NCBI RefSeq assembly: GCF_004402485.1 | Contig: NZ_SOFG01000004.1 | Span: 496,001-560,000 of the forward strand | Source: Cryobacterium algoricola | GTDB lineage: Bacteria > Actinomycetota > Actinomycetes > Actinomycetales > Microbacteriaceae | Direction of reading: 5' to 3' | DNA: 64,000 nt | Shown: positions 30,645 to 39,225 of the stretch, piece by piece | Position numbering within the stretch: the first letter of the stretch is position 1 | Layout of the letters: every line of letters begins with the position of its first letter | The notes under the pieces: generated by a model | Database searches by the model: none | Seen by the model: the letters and a program-made list of their open reading frames with translations, nothing else | Told to the model about the DNA's origin: nothing | Made by a program: the position numbers and the translations under genes

Positions 30645-31199
30645 TTAAATCTCGAGGAGTTCGGCCTCTTTGTGCTTGAGCGCGGTGTCGATCGCGTCGA
30701 CGTGGGTCTTCGTGATCTGCTCGAGCTCCTTTTCCGCCCGGGCCACATCGTCGTCACCGACTTCGCTCTTCAGCGCATCGAGTTCGTCCTTCGCCTTGCG
30801 GCGCAGGTTGCGCACGGAGATCTTGGCGTCTTCTGCCTTGGTCCGCACGATCTTGACGTACTCCTTGCGGCGGTCCGCCGTGAGTTCCGGCAGGGTCGCC
30901 CGGATGACGTTGCCGTCGTTTCCGAGGTTGGCGTCAAGGTTCGGGGTGTCCCGGATGGCCTGCTCGATGTCGCGCAGTGCGCCCTTGTCGTACGGTCCGA
31001 TCAGGAGCGTGCGTGCTTCCGGGTTCTGCAGTGACGCGAGCTGCTCGAGCGGGGTCTGGGAGCCGTAGTAGTTCACCAGGATCTTCGCGAACATCTGCGG
31101 GTTCGCCCGCCCGGTGCGCACGGTCCCGAAATCGTCTTTGGCGGCTTCGAGGGCCTTGTGCATTCGTGCGCTTGCATCGGACAGAACATCCGCGATCAC
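30645..31199 (-). CDS. frr: Ribosome recycling factor
   Basis: Splits post-termination ribosomes with EF-G. The start [24 protein letters not shown] fixes GTG 31199, with AAGGAG 6 nt upstream, giving 184 residues, the standard length. The conserved blocks [36 protein letters not shown] and [15 protein letters not shown] are all present. The preceding gap to pyrH holds short repeats; the gene is 16 nt upstream of cdsA. Confidence 0.98.
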   Translation of the reverse strand: MIADVLSDASARMHKALEAAKDDFGTVRTGRANPQMFAKILVNYYGSQTPLEQLASLQNPEARTLLIGPYDKGALRDIEQAIRDTPNLDANLGNDGNVIRATLPELTADRRKEYVKIVRTKAEDAKISVRNLRRKAKDELDALKSEVGDDDVARAEKELEQITKTHVDAIDTALKHKEAELLEI

Positions 31200-31219
31200 G
31201 GTAACTCCTTCGTTGAGGC

Positions 31220-31274
31220 TTCGATCTGGGTGATTTCGACCTGGGGACTTCGACCTGGAGCCATTTCGACCGCA
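31220..31274. repeat. Short direct repeats (TTCGACCTGG) in the pyrH-frr gap
   Basis: Four degenerate copies begin at 31220 (TTCGATCTGG), 31235, 31249 (both TTCGACCTGG) and 31265 (TTCGACCGCA), spaced 14-16 bp. They lie between the pyrH stop and the frr ribosome-binding site on the transcribed strand as TTCCAGGTCGAA-type units. Confidence 0.6.
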
Positions 31275-31290
31275 GGTGACATCGACAAGT

Positions 31291-32007
31291 TTAGTTGGAG
31301 ACGAGGGTTCCCAGATCGGCTCCGAGGATGGCGGCGGTGACATTGCCCTGTGGCGCCATTCCGAAGACCTGCATCGGCATCCCGTTGTCCATGCAGAGGC
31401 TGAAGGCTGTCGAGTCGACGACCTTCAGCCCACGCTGCAGGGCGTCCTGGTAGGTGAGGTGGTGGATCAGTTCCGCGTCCGGGTTCGTGCGCGGGTCGTC
31501 CGAGTAGACGCCGTCGACGCCGTTCTTGGCGACGAGGACGATGTCGGCGCCGATTTCGAGGGCACGCTGCGCGGCGACGGTGTCCGTGGAGAAGTACGGC
31601 AGGCCTGCCCCGGCACCGAAAATGACGACGCGTCCCTTTTCGAGGTGGCGTTCGGCCCGGCGCGGAATGTACGGCTCGGCGACCTGGGTCATCGCGATCG
31701 CGGACTGGACCCGGGTCTCTGCTCCGGCCTGTTCCAGGAAGTCCTGGAGGGCGAGGGCGTTCATGACGGTGCCGAGCATGCCCATGTAGTCGGCCCTGCC
31801 CCTGTCCATGCCGCGCTGGGACAGCTCAGCGCCGCGGAAGAAGTTGCCGCCGCCGACGACGACGGCGATTTCCACCGTCTGTGCGGCTTCGGCGATCTCC
31901 CGGGCAAGTGAGCTGATCACATCCGGGTTCACGCCGAGGCTCCCCGCGCCGAACGCCTCGCCGGAGAGTTTGAGAAGGACTCTGCGCTTCTTACCCGAAT
32001 CTGACAT
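31291..32007 (-). CDS. pyrH: UMP kinase
   Basis: Phosphorylates UMP to UDP; a hexameric amino-acid-kinase-fold enzyme. The start [20 protein letters not shown] is at ATG 32007 (238 aa). Visible blocks are [56 protein letters not shown] and [13 protein letters not shown]. It lies in its conserved place between tsf and frr. A hairpin terminator separates it from tsf, so it may have its own promoter in the 32008-32070 gap. Confidence 0.98.
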   Translation of the reverse strand: MSDSGKKRRVLLKLSGEAFGAGSLGVNPDVISSLAREIAEAAQTVEIAVVVGGGNFFRGAELSQRGMDRGRADYMGMLGTVMNALALQDFLEQAGAETRVQSAIAMTQVAEPYIPRRAERHLEKGRVVIFGAGAGLPYFSTDTVAAQRALEIGADIVLVAKNGVDGVYSDDPRTNPDAELIHHLTYQDALQRGLKVVDSTAFSLCMDNGMPMQVFGMAPQGNVTAAILGADLGTLVSN

Positions 32008-32073
32008 GCCCTGGGGGTCCTTCCGTTGTACCTGATCTAAAACTACTGCGTGCCGACTCCATGCGGACACAGA

Positions 32074-32111
32074 GATGGAGACCGGCCTGCTCGCGCAAGC
32101 CGGTCTCCATC
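32074..32111 (-). terminator. Terminator hairpin after rpsB-tsf
   Basis: GATGGAGACCGGC (32074-32086) pairs perfectly with GCCGGTCTCCATC (32099-32111). An inner TGC/GCA continues the stem across a single mismatch to a 4-nt loop. It lies 24 nt after the tsf stop. No long T-run is present. Confidence 0.7.
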
Positions 32112-32134
32112 GTTGGTACTGTCGAGCCTATTGC

Positions 32135-32962
32135 CTAGGCGCCGACCTTGAAGCGGGCGAATCCGGACACCGTGAGACCGGCATCCTTCAGCACCTTCGC
32201 GACGGACAGCTTGTTGTCCTTCGCGTAGTCCTGCTCGAGCAGGGCGACCTGCTTGAAGTAGGCGTGGATGCGGCCTTCGACGATCTTGGGCAGTGCCGCT
32301 TCCGGCTTGCCCTCGTTCTTCGAGATCTCGGTGACGATGCGACGCTCGGCCTCGACGAGGTCCGCCGGGACGTTCTCGCGGTCGAGGTACTCCGGGTTGG
32401 CGAAGGAGATGTGCTGGGCGACGCTGCGTGCGGTCTCAGCGTCCTCTCCCGAGTAGCCCAGAACGACGCCGACCTGCGGGGGCAGGTCCTTGCTGGTCTT
32501 GTGCAGGTAGATCGCGAACTTCTCACCCGTGACGGATGCGACGCGACGCAGCTCGAACTTCTCACCGATGATCGCGGCTTCGCCATCGATCAGTTCGGCG
32601 ACGGTCTGGCTGCCCGCAGGGGCGGCCAGGCCTTCGGCGACCGAGGTGGCACCGGCAGCGGCAACCGCGTCCAGGACCTTCTCGGCGAGGGCGCCGAACT
32701 TGACACCCTTGGCGACGAAGTCGGTCTCGCAGGCGAGCTCGATCAACGTTGCGGTCGTGCCGATTTCCTTGGCGGCGACGAGGCCCTCAGAGGTGGAACG
32801 GTCAGCGCGCTTGGCGTTGCCCTTCGCACCCTTGAGACGCAGGATCTCGACGGCCTTCTCCATGTCGCCGTCGGCTTCGACGAGGGCGTTCTTGGTGTCG
32901 ACCATGCCCGTACCGAGGCGTTCACGGAGGGCTTTGACGTCTTGCAGGCTGATGCTGGCCAT
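32135..32962 (-). CDS. tsf: Elongation factor Ts
   Basis: Nucleotide-exchange factor for EF-Tu. MASISLQDVKALRERLGTGMVDTKNAL at ATG 32962 is the classical start (275 aa), followed by KAVEILRLKGAKGNAKRADRSTSEGLV and the core ATLIELACETDFVAKG. The coiled-coil/C-terminal part with YLDRENVPADLVEAERRIV is also present. It follows rpsB by 10 nt in the universal rpsB-tsf operon and is followed by a terminator hairpin. Confidence 0.99.
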   Translation of the reverse strand: MASISLQDVKALRERLGTGMVDTKNALVEADGDMEKAVEILRLKGAKGNAKRADRSTSEGLVAAKEIGTTATLIELACETDFVAKGVKFGALAEKVLDAVAAAGATSVAEGLAAPAGSQTVAELIDGEAAIIGEKFELRRVASVTGEKFAIYLHKTSKDLPPQVGVVLGYSGEDAETARSVAQHISFANPEYLDRENVPADLVEAERRIVTEISKNEGKPEAALPKIVEGRIHAYFKQVALLEQDYAKDNKLSVAKVLKDAGLTVSGFARFKVGA

Positions 32963-32972
32963 ACCGGGTTCC

Positions 32973-33878
32973 TTACTTGGTTTCTTCGGCGGGAGCGTCG
33001 GTGGCAACAACGGCTGCCACGTCGGCTGCTTCTTCGACGACCTGCTCGGCGGCGACGGTTGCGTCGGCGACCTCAACGGTCTCGGCGGAGGACTGCTCGG
33101 GGGTGGCGTCGGTTGCGGCGACATCCTCGGTCTTCAGCAGTTCTGCTTCCCACGCGGCGAGGGGCTCGATTTCGGCCTCCGGCTTGGCGTGGCGCTGGAT
33201 CAGGCCCTCGGCTGCTGCGTCCGCGATGATGCGGGTCAGCAGGCCGACGGAGCGGATGGCGTCGTCGTTGCCCGGGATCGGGTACTGCACGTCGTCGGGG
33301 TCGCAGTTGGTGTCGAGGATCGCGATGACGGGGATGCCGAGCTTGCGGGCTTCGTCAATGGCGAGGTGCTCCTTGTTGGTGTCGACAACCCAGAGCGCGG
33401 ACGGCGTCTTCGTCAGGTTGCGGATACCACCGAGGCTCTTGTGCAGCTTGACGAGCTCGCGCTTCTTGATGAGCATTTCCTTCTTCGTGAACCCGCTCTT
33501 GGCGGTGTCCTCGAAGTCGAGCTCTTCGAGCTCTTTCATGCGGGCCAGACGCTTGGAGACGGTCTGGAAGTTGGTGAGGAGGCCACCGAGCCAGCGCTGG
33601 TTGACGTACGGCTGGCCAACACGGATGGCCTGCTCTGAGATCGATTCCTGCGCCTGCTTCTTGGTGCCGACGAAGAGGATCGTGCCGCCGTGGGCGACGG
33701 TCTCCTTGACGAAGTCATAGGCCTTGTCGACGAAGCCGAGGGACTGCTGCAGGTCGATGATGTAGATGCCCGAGCGCTCCGTGAAGATGAATCGCTTCAT
33801 CTTCGGGTTCCAACGGCGGGTCTGGTGTCCAAAGTGCACGCCGCTGTCGAGCAGCTGGCGGATGGTGACGACGGCCAT
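32973..33878 (-). CDS. rpsB: 30S ribosomal protein S2
   Basis: [32 protein letters not shown] at ATG 33878, with AAGGAG upstream, is the S2 start. Later blocks are [30 protein letters not shown] and [30 protein letters not shown]. The product is 301 aa because of an acidic Ala/Val/Glu-rich tail of ~60 residues typical of actinobacterial S2. First gene of rpsB-tsf, with a long structured leader upstream. Confidence 0.99.
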   Translation of the reverse strand: MAVVTIRQLLDSGVHFGHQTRRWNPKMKRFIFTERSGIYIIDLQQSLGFVDKAYDFVKETVAHGGTILFVGTKKQAQESISEQAIRVGQPYVNQRWLGGLLTNFQTVSKRLARMKELEELDFEDTAKSGFTKKEMLIKKRELVKLHKSLGGIRNLTKTPSALWVVDTNKEHLAIDEARKLGIPVIAILDTNCDPDDVQYPIPGNDDAIRSVGLLTRIIADAAAEGLIQRHAKPEAEIEPLAAWEAELLKTEDVAATDATPEQSSAETVEVADATVAAEQVVEEAADVAAVVATDAPAEETK

Positions 33879-34220
33879 GAGCCGTACTCCTTGTCCGGCG
33901 CGCCGCATACGCGGCAAAACGCCAATCGGTTCGTGTCCTGATCGGTCGATCACGACTCCTGGTGCCCGGCGCACCTCCGCCTGGCTTCCGAGGAAGCCGG
34001 ACCGAATGGGGGTGTTGGCCGAATGGGCACGCGTAGTCAGCGCACGAAGCGCTGCTGCCATAACTTTAGCACCCGGCGAACCCGGTTCCAGCCAGCTCTC
34101 CGCGGTTCGGTGAGTGGATGTCCCCCTCGGCTCGTCCTCACCAGGCTGCGTCGTTCACGGCTTCTGCACCACCCCGCCCGCACCCGATCGATTCGCCGCC
34201 GCGAGCCGGAGTCTGGGCGC
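33879..34220. other. 342-nt intergenic region: rpsB leader and divergent promoter zone
   Basis: No convincing gene is present. On the minus strand a candidate -10 TAAAGT (34068-34063) has CTGGAA 17 nt upstream, which would give rpsB a leader of ~175 nt. Inside the leader, arms 33991-33998 and 34003-34010 form an 8-bp stem with a 4-nt loop. Long leaders of this kind upstream of rpsB can be autoregulatory S2-binding sites. The plus-strand side before the M23 gene shows no clear promoter. Confidence 0.4.
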
Positions 34221-34976
34221 ATGCCGATTCACCGCCGCACCGCCGACGCCCTGGTCGCCGCCCTCCTGGCCTGCTTCGCCGTCGCTCCCACGTCGGCCGG
34301 CCAGAACGAACCACGGGCCCAGCGCCAGCCGATATCGAACACGATGCCCGCGCCGACTCCGACGCCTACTCCTACTCCGGCGGGACCGGCGGCTTCGGCG
34401 TGGGCGTGGCCGCTCGCTCTGCCGCATCCCGTGCTCCGGGAGTTTCGTGCGCCCGTCTCCGAATACGCCGCAGGGCACCGCGGAATCGACCTGGCCGCGC
34501 ACCCCGGCGACCCCGTCTTTGCCGTCGCGGACGGCACCGTGACGTTTGCCGGGATCGTCGTGGACCGGTCCGCGATCGCTCTCGCCCACGACGGCGGACT
34601 CGTCTCGAGCATGGAACCGGTCACGGCCCTCGTCGCACCCGGGGATTCCGTGCGGCGCGGCCAGCTCATCGGCCGCGTCGCGACCGGCGGCCACTGCGGT
34701 GACGGCTGCGTGCACCTCGGGGCGCGGATCTCCGGCCGGTACGTGTCGCCGATGCGGTACCTCGGCGGCGTCCCGCGTGCCGTGCTGCTTCCGACGGAGT
34801 CGGCCGCCCACCTCAGGCGGCGGGACGCCTCCCGGCGGAGCCCGGTCGAACAGGAACTGTGGCACGCCGTCGTCCAGGACGACGGGCTCCAGACCGGCGG
34901 GCCCCAGGACGGCCTGCTCCGAGGCGCCGAGCTCCGAGGCGGCGGCGCTCAGGCTCGCGGGTGGGCGTTCTGGTAG
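34221..34976 (+). CDS. M23-family (LytM-type) cell-wall metallopeptidase
   Basis: 251 aa. Signal peptide at residues ~1-26 (TADALVAALLACFAVAPTSA), a TPTPTPTP linker near residue 50, then the peptidase domain: His86 and Asp90 in GHRGIDLA, the AVADGTVTFAGIV strand, and His165 in GDGCVHLGARI. The first His of the usual HxH is Cys163 here (C-V-H). I believe this replacement is common in this actinobacterial subgroup, but it may affect zinc-dependent activity. A ~50-residue polar tail follows. The 3' end overlaps xerC by 28 nt in a convergent arrangement. Expected to act in peptidoglycan turnover. Confidence 0.88.
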   Translation: MPIHRRTADALVAALLACFAVAPTSAGQNEPRAQRQPISNTMPAPTPTPTPTPAGPAASAWAWPLALPHPVLREFRAPVSEYAAGHRGIDLAAHPGDPVFAVADGTVTFAGIVVDRSAIALAHDGGLVSSMEPVTALVAPGDSVRRGQLIGRVATGGHCGDGCVHLGARISGRYVSPMRYLGGVPRAVLLPTESAAHLRRRDASRRSPVEQELWHAVVQDDGLQTGGPQDGLLRGAELRGGGAQARGWAFW

Positions 34977-35920
34977 CTCTGCCGCAATCGTTCTGCGGAG
35001 ACGTGGGTGTAGATCTGGGTCGTGCCGAGGCTCGCGTGTCCGAGCAGTTCCTGCACGGCGCGCAGGTCGGCCCCACCGTCGAGGAGGTGGGTGGCGGCGG
35101 TGTGCCGCAGCGCGTGCGGCCCGGCGGGCCCGTTGCCGGGGATTTCGGCGAGGAGTCCGGCGACCAGCCGGTACACGGCTCGCACTCCGATGCGGCGCCG
35201 GTGGGTCGCGAGGAACAGCGCGGCGGGGCGTCCGGCGGTGCTCCCGGCGATGTTCCCGGAGGGTTCCTCCGGGGCCGCGAGCAGCATCGGTCGCGCACGC
35301 TTGAGGTAGGCGATGAGAGCACGCTGCGCGGGGACGCCGAAGGGCACGACGCGTTCCTTGGACCCCTTGCCGGTCACCCGCACGGTGAGCTGGGAGAGAT
35401 CGACATCCGGGACGTCGAGTCCGACGAGCTCGGACACGCGCAGCCCGGAGGCATAGAGCAGCTCGACGATGGCCTGGTCGCGCAACTCGTGCGGGCCGCC
35501 GGCCCTGGCGCGCAGCTCGAGGTGGTCGAGGAGTGCCTGCATCTGCGCCCGGTTGATCACCCGGGGCAGGGTCCGGCCCGGTTTGGGCGAGCGCAGGCGC
35601 ACGGCCGGGTCGAGCGGGCTCACGCCCGTTCGGGTCAGCCAGGCCGTGAAGCTCCGGGCCGAGGCGGACCTCCGCGCGATCGTCGCCTTGGAGAGACCGG
35701 CCTGGGTCGCCACCCACAGCCAGTCGCGCAGCAGGTCAAGGGACAGCCCGTCGGTGTCGCCGACCCCACGTTCGGCGGCGAAGGCTAGGAGACCGCGGAG
35801 GTCCGTCCGGTAGGCGCGGACGGTGTTCGGCGAGAAGCCACGCTCCGCGGCCAGGTAGACGGTGAAGTCCTCGAGAAGGGCCGCGAGGGGAATCCGCCCG
35901 CCGCCCGCCGTCGCGCTCAC
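34949..35920 (-). CDS. xerC: Tyrosine recombinase XerC
   Basis: Resolves chromosome dimers at dif with XerD and FtsK. All catalytic residues are visible in 323 aa: Arg161 (SGLRVSEL), Lys185 (TGKGSKERVV), His269 and Arg272 (PHALRHTAATH), His295 (LLGHASLGTT) and Tyr304 (IYTH). The N-terminal SAM-like core-binding domain has FTVYLAAERGFSPNTVRAYRTDL. The GTG overlaps the stop of the upstream phosphodiesterase gene by 4 nt. Chromosomal context next to dprA/rpsB argues for housekeeping XerC rather than a phage integrase. Confidence 0.95.
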   Translation of the reverse strand: MSATAGGGRIPLAALLEDFTVYLAAERGFSPNTVRAYRTDLRGLLAFAAERGVGDTDGLSLDLLRDWLWVATQAGLSKATIARRSASARSFTAWLTRTGVSPLDPAVRLRSPKPGRTLPRVINRAQMQALLDHLELRARAGGPHELRDQAIVELLYASGLRVSELVGLDVPDVDLSQLTVRVTGKGSKERVVPFGVPAQRALIAYLKRARPMLLAAPEEPSGNIAGSTAGRPAALFLATHRRRIGVRAVYRLVAGLLAEIPGNGPAGPHALRHTAATHLLDGGADLRAVQELLGHASLGTTQIYTHVSAERLRQSYQNAHPRA

Positions 35921-36858
35921 GCCTGGCGTGAGAAGGCCTCGGTCCGCTCGTCGGGGCTCATCGCCTCGATGCGGGCCAGGAACTCGGAGTCGAAGCGGGT
36001 CGCGGGGTCGAAGTCGCCGAGCACGACATGGGAGTGCACGACGCTCTCCGGGTAGACGTGCACGAGGTTGATCGACTGGCCGCCGCGCACACCCGTGAGT
36101 TCCCGGGCCGGCGCGCTCGGGTCGATGGTGTAGCAGGTGGCCGCGGCCACCGAAACCGGGATGCCGGCGAAGAGCCCGGTCGTGGCGTAGTGCAGGTGCC
36201 CGCCGAGAATGCCGCGGATATCGCTTCCGGCGATGACCTCGGCCAGGCCGGCCTGGTCCCTGAGTTCGAGCAGGCTCATCAGGGGCACCATGGTCGGGAT
36301 CGGCGGGTGATGCAGGGCGAGAAGCGTGCCGTGCGGCGCGGGCTCGCGCAGAACCTCGGCGAGCCAGGCCAGCTGCTCGGCGGAGAGGGCGCCGTGGTGG
36401 TAGCCGGGAACGCTCGTGTCGAGAGCGATCAGGCGGAGTCCGTCGAGGTCGTGCACCGCGTCGACGGGTGCGGCAGCGGATGCCCCGTGCCCGGTTTCGC
36501 GGAGCAGCTCGCTGCGGAAGGGCGCCCGCTTGTCATGATTGCCCATCACCCAGATGACGCGGGCCCCGAGCCGGTCGGCCGCGGACTCGACGAGGTCCCT
36601 GATGCGCCGGTAGGCATCCGCTTCGCCGGTGTCGGCGATGTCACCCGTGAAGACGAGGGCATCGATCGGCTGGCCGGAGCGTTCCAGCTGGGCGAGGGCT
36701 TCGTGCACGGGGGTGTCGGTATCGACGGTGCCATAAAGGGGCAGGCCGGCACCGTGTGAATCAACACCGAGGAAGTGCGTGTCGCTGATGTGCGCGATGA
36801 CGTGACTCGCCGGTCCGTACTGGCCCAACTGGACCTGGCCCACTGGAACACCGCTCAT
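35917..36858 (-). CDS. CpdA-like cyclic-nucleotide metallophosphoesterase
   Basis: A 313-aa calcineurin-like phosphoesterase. The metal-binding motifs are complete and in order: DTH (AHISDTHFLG), GD (LVFTGDIADTGE), GNHD (VIWVMGNHDKRAPF), H (LLALHHPPI) and GHLH (GILGGHLHYATTG). The closest well-known group is 3',5'-cAMP phosphodiesterase CpdA/Rv0805. It precedes xerC, overlapping it by 4 nt. The 36859-36927 gap to the DinB gene has no striking feature. Confidence 0.88.
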   Translation of the reverse strand: MSGVPVGQVQLGQYGPASHVIAHISDTHFLGVDSHGAGLPLYGTVDTDTPVHEALAQLERSGQPIDALVFTGDIADTGEADAYRRIRDLVESAADRLGARVIWVMGNHDKRAPFRSELLRETGHGASAAAPVDAVHDLDGLRLIALDTSVPGYHHGALSAEQLAWLAEVLREPAPHGTLLALHHPPIPTMVPLMSLLELRDQAGLAEVIAGSDIRGILGGHLHYATTGLFAGIPVSVAAATCYTIDPSAPARELTGVRGGQSINLVHVYPESVVHSHVVLGDFDPATRFDSEFLARIEAMSPDERTEAFSRQA

Positions 36859-36927
36859 GGCTCACCTTTCGTCCGCTCCAGACTAGGGCCTGGCACTGAC
36901 ACTCCCCCGGCGCCCCGGCCGCGTCGC

Positions 36928-37485
36928 TCAGTCCTGCGGGTCTTCCCCGACGCTGCCGTCGGCGCGCTCCCGCAGCAGGTCGAGGTGACCGAGGTGCCGT
37001 GCGGTCTCCTCGACCAGGTGGATCAGGATCCAGCGCAGGCTGAACCTACGGCGCACCGAGACGGCGTCGAGTGAGGCGGCCGCCGCGATGATCGCGTCGC
37101 AGCGGCGGGACTCCGCCGCGTAGTCGGCGAGCAGCTCGGCCATGGTCACGTCGGCCGGCACGTGGAACTCCCCGTCGGGATCCGCGTCTGTCCAGTCGAA
37201 GGTCAGCCCGTCCTGGCCTGCGAAAACGTCGCGCAGCCAGGACCGCTCGACGTTCATCAGGTGCCGGACGATGCCGTGCGCGGTCATGCCGCTCGGCGTC
37301 GCGACCGGCCGGAGCTCCGCATCCGCGGCGTCGCAGACCTTCCACGCGACGAGGTCACGCTGGCGTTGAAGGAATCCCAGGATCGTCGTGCGTTCGTCGC
37401 CGAAGTGCGCGGCTTCGGCGACTCCGGCGCGCACGCCGTTCTCCCGGCCGGAGCCGTCAGTCTTAGCGTTCAGGTATTCAGCCAT
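36928..37485 (-). CDS. DinB/DUF664-family protein (mycothiol-dependent enzyme fold)
   Basis: A 185-aa four-helix-bundle protein. The metal triad is suggested by HLMNVERSWLRDVF (first His), and by the C-terminal RWILIHLVEETARHLGHLDLLRE, the typical DUF664/DinB ending with His residues. In actinobacteria many such proteins are mycothiol-dependent transferases or maleylpyruvate isomerase relatives; the substrate cannot be told. ATG 37485 has AAAGGGG upstream. It is divergent from the PLP-decarboxylase gene. Confidence 0.85.
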   Translation of the reverse strand: MAEYLNAKTDGSGRENGVRAGVAEAAHFGDERTTILGFLQRQRDLVAWKVCDAADAELRPVATPSGMTAHGIVRHLMNVERSWLRDVFAGQDGLTFDWTDADPDGEFHVPADVTMAELLADYAAESRRCDAIIAAAASLDAVSVRRRFSLRWILIHLVEETARHLGHLDLLRERADGSVGEDPQD

Positions 37486-37531
37486 GCCCCTTTCTAGCGC
37501 GAATCTCGCGCTTCGGCCGTCGCCCCCGTAT

Positions 37532-37620
37532 CGAATTCAGGAGAATCGTGCCAATGACCCAAGCCTGCCCGCGGACCAGTGCGGCCGGCCCGCCGCGATC
37601 CGGCGGATCTCCTGAATTCG
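37532..37620. repeat. Inverted repeat in the divergent DinB/decarboxylase gap
   Basis: CGAATTCAGGAGA at 37532-37544 is repeated as its exact reverse complement at 37608-37620, with a 63-nt GC-rich spacer. It lies between two divergent genes whose starts are at 37485 and 37695. Confidence 0.6.
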
Positions 37621-37694
37621 GGACACCTCGGTGGCGGCGGCCGACGGTAGGTGGGGCACTGGTCGGGGCGGACGGCCCGGACTACCATGGCCCC

Positions 37695-39122
37695 ATGTCA
37701 GCTCAGCCCGGCGCATACGACGAGCCACTGGGACGGGCCAGAGAGCACGCGCTCGCGTGGCTCGGTTCGCTCGGCACCCGCCCGGTGGGTCCGCGCGCAG
37801 ACGCCGACACCCTCACCGAGCTGTTCTCCGGTCCGCTTCCGGAGTCCCCCACCGCCCCAGCATCCGTGGTCGACGAGCTGGCCGCCCTTGCCGAACCCGG
37901 CCTGATGGCCATGCCGTCGGGTCGGTTCTTCGGCTGGGTGATCGGCGGCACCCTCCCGGCGGCGCTGGCCGCGGACTGGCTCGTCAGCGCCTGGGATCAG
38001 AACGCCGCGATGCGCTTCGCGACGCCGGCGACTGCCGCTGCCGAGGAGGCCGCGGGGACATGGGTCCTCGACCTGCTCGGGTTGCCGGACGGTTCCGACG
38101 TCGGATTCACCACCGGGGCCACGATGGCCAACTTCGTCGGACTCGCTGCCGGGCGCCAGTGGGTGCTCGAGCGCGTGGGCTGGAATCTCAGCAGGGACGG
38201 ATTGTCCGGGGCGCCGCGCGTGCGGGTGTTCGTGGGCGAGGAGCGGCACGCGGTGATGGACCTCGCACTCCGCTACCTGGGCCTCGGCGAACCCATCGCC
38301 GTTGCGGCCGACGCGCAGGGCCGGTTGGACCCTCGCGCCCTCGCGGCCGCGATGCAGGAGGGTGAGGGGCCGGCCATCGTCTGTCTTCAGGCAGGGAACC
38401 TGCACTCCGGTGCCTTCGATCCGATGACGGCGGCGATCCGGGTCGCGCGGGAGCACCATGCCTGGGTGCATGTGGACGGTGCGTTCGGCCTCTGGGCCGC
38501 GGCGAGCCCGAAATACCGCACGCTCGTGGCGGGCGTCGAGGGGGCCGACTCCTGGGCGACCGACGCGCACAAGACCCTCAACGTGCCCTATGACTGCGGG
38601 ATCGCGATCGTCGCGAATCCGGCGACGGTCCGGTCCGTGTTCGGCGTGCACACGAGCTATCTGTTGCAGCCGGCGACCGACGGCCCGGGCGACCCCTTCG
38701 AGAAGGTACCGGAGCTCTCCCGCCGGGCCCGCGGCATCCCGGTGTGGGCTGCACTGCGGTCGCTCGGGCGATCCGGCACGATCGACCTCGTCGAGCGCCT
38801 CGCCGGTCACGCCCGTTCCCTCGCCGAGGGCCTCGGACACATTCCCGGCGCCGAGGTCGTCAACGACGTGGTCTTCACCCAGGTGTGCGTGAGCTTCGGC
38901 AGCGACGCCCGCACCCGGCGCGTGACCGAGCTGCTCCTCGGCCAGGGCACCACCTGGATGTCTGGTTCCGTCTGGCGCGGCCGCGAGGTCTTACGCATCT
39001 CGGTCAGCAACTGGTCGACGGATGCCGCCGACGTCGCAGACTCCCTCGCGGCCGTACGGCGGGCGTGCGAAACCGCAGGCCACGACGGCGAGGAGACGCC
39101 TGCGGGCCTGTACCAGGGCTGA
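37695..39122 (+). CDS. PLP-dependent group II decarboxylase-like enzyme
   Basis: A 475-aa fold-type I PLP enzyme. FGWVIGGTLPAALAADWLVSAWDQNAA is the usual decarboxylase start; GFTTGATMANFVGLAAGR binds the phosphate; VHVDGAFGLWAAAS holds the PLP-pairing Asp; the PLP lysine is in DSWATDAHKTLNVPYDCG. The family includes aromatic-L-amino-acid and glutamate decarboxylases. Substrate is not evident, and no biosynthetic partner lies nearby. The ATG at 37695 has no obvious ribosome-binding site. It is convergent with dprA. Confidence 0.9.
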   Translation: MSAQPGAYDEPLGRAREHALAWLGSLGTRPVGPRADADTLTELFSGPLPESPTAPASVVDELAALAEPGLMAMPSGRFFGWVIGGTLPAALAADWLVSAWDQNAAMRFATPATAAAEEAAGTWVLDLLGLPDGSDVGFTTGATMANFVGLAAGRQWVLERVGWNLSRDGLSGAPRVRVFVGEERHAVMDLALRYLGLGEPIAVAADAQGRLDPRALAAAMQEGEGPAIVCLQAGNLHSGAFDPMTAAIRVAREHHAWVHVDGAFGLWAAASPKYRTLVAGVEGADSWATDAHKTLNVPYDCGIAIVANPATVRSVFGVHTSYLLQPATDGPGDPFEKVPELSRRARGIPVWAALRSLGRSGTIDLVERLAGHARSLAEGLGHIPGAEVVNDVVFTQVCVSFGSDARTRRVTELLLGQGTTWMSGSVWRGREVLRISVSNWSTDAADVADSLAAVRRACETAGHDGEETPAGLYQG

Positions 39123-39225
39123 CGGTTTCACGGCAGGCCGATATCGGGGCCGGCGAGCAGCAGGCATGACGGCATCGGACACCGACCGACACCGCGGGGT
39201 GATCCACCGTCGCCGTCCGACTGGC

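Noticed and set aside
34949..35920. XerC as a phage or element integrase
   Set aside because: It lies in its conserved chromosomal position near dprA and rpsB, with full XerC motifs and no attachment-site repeats.
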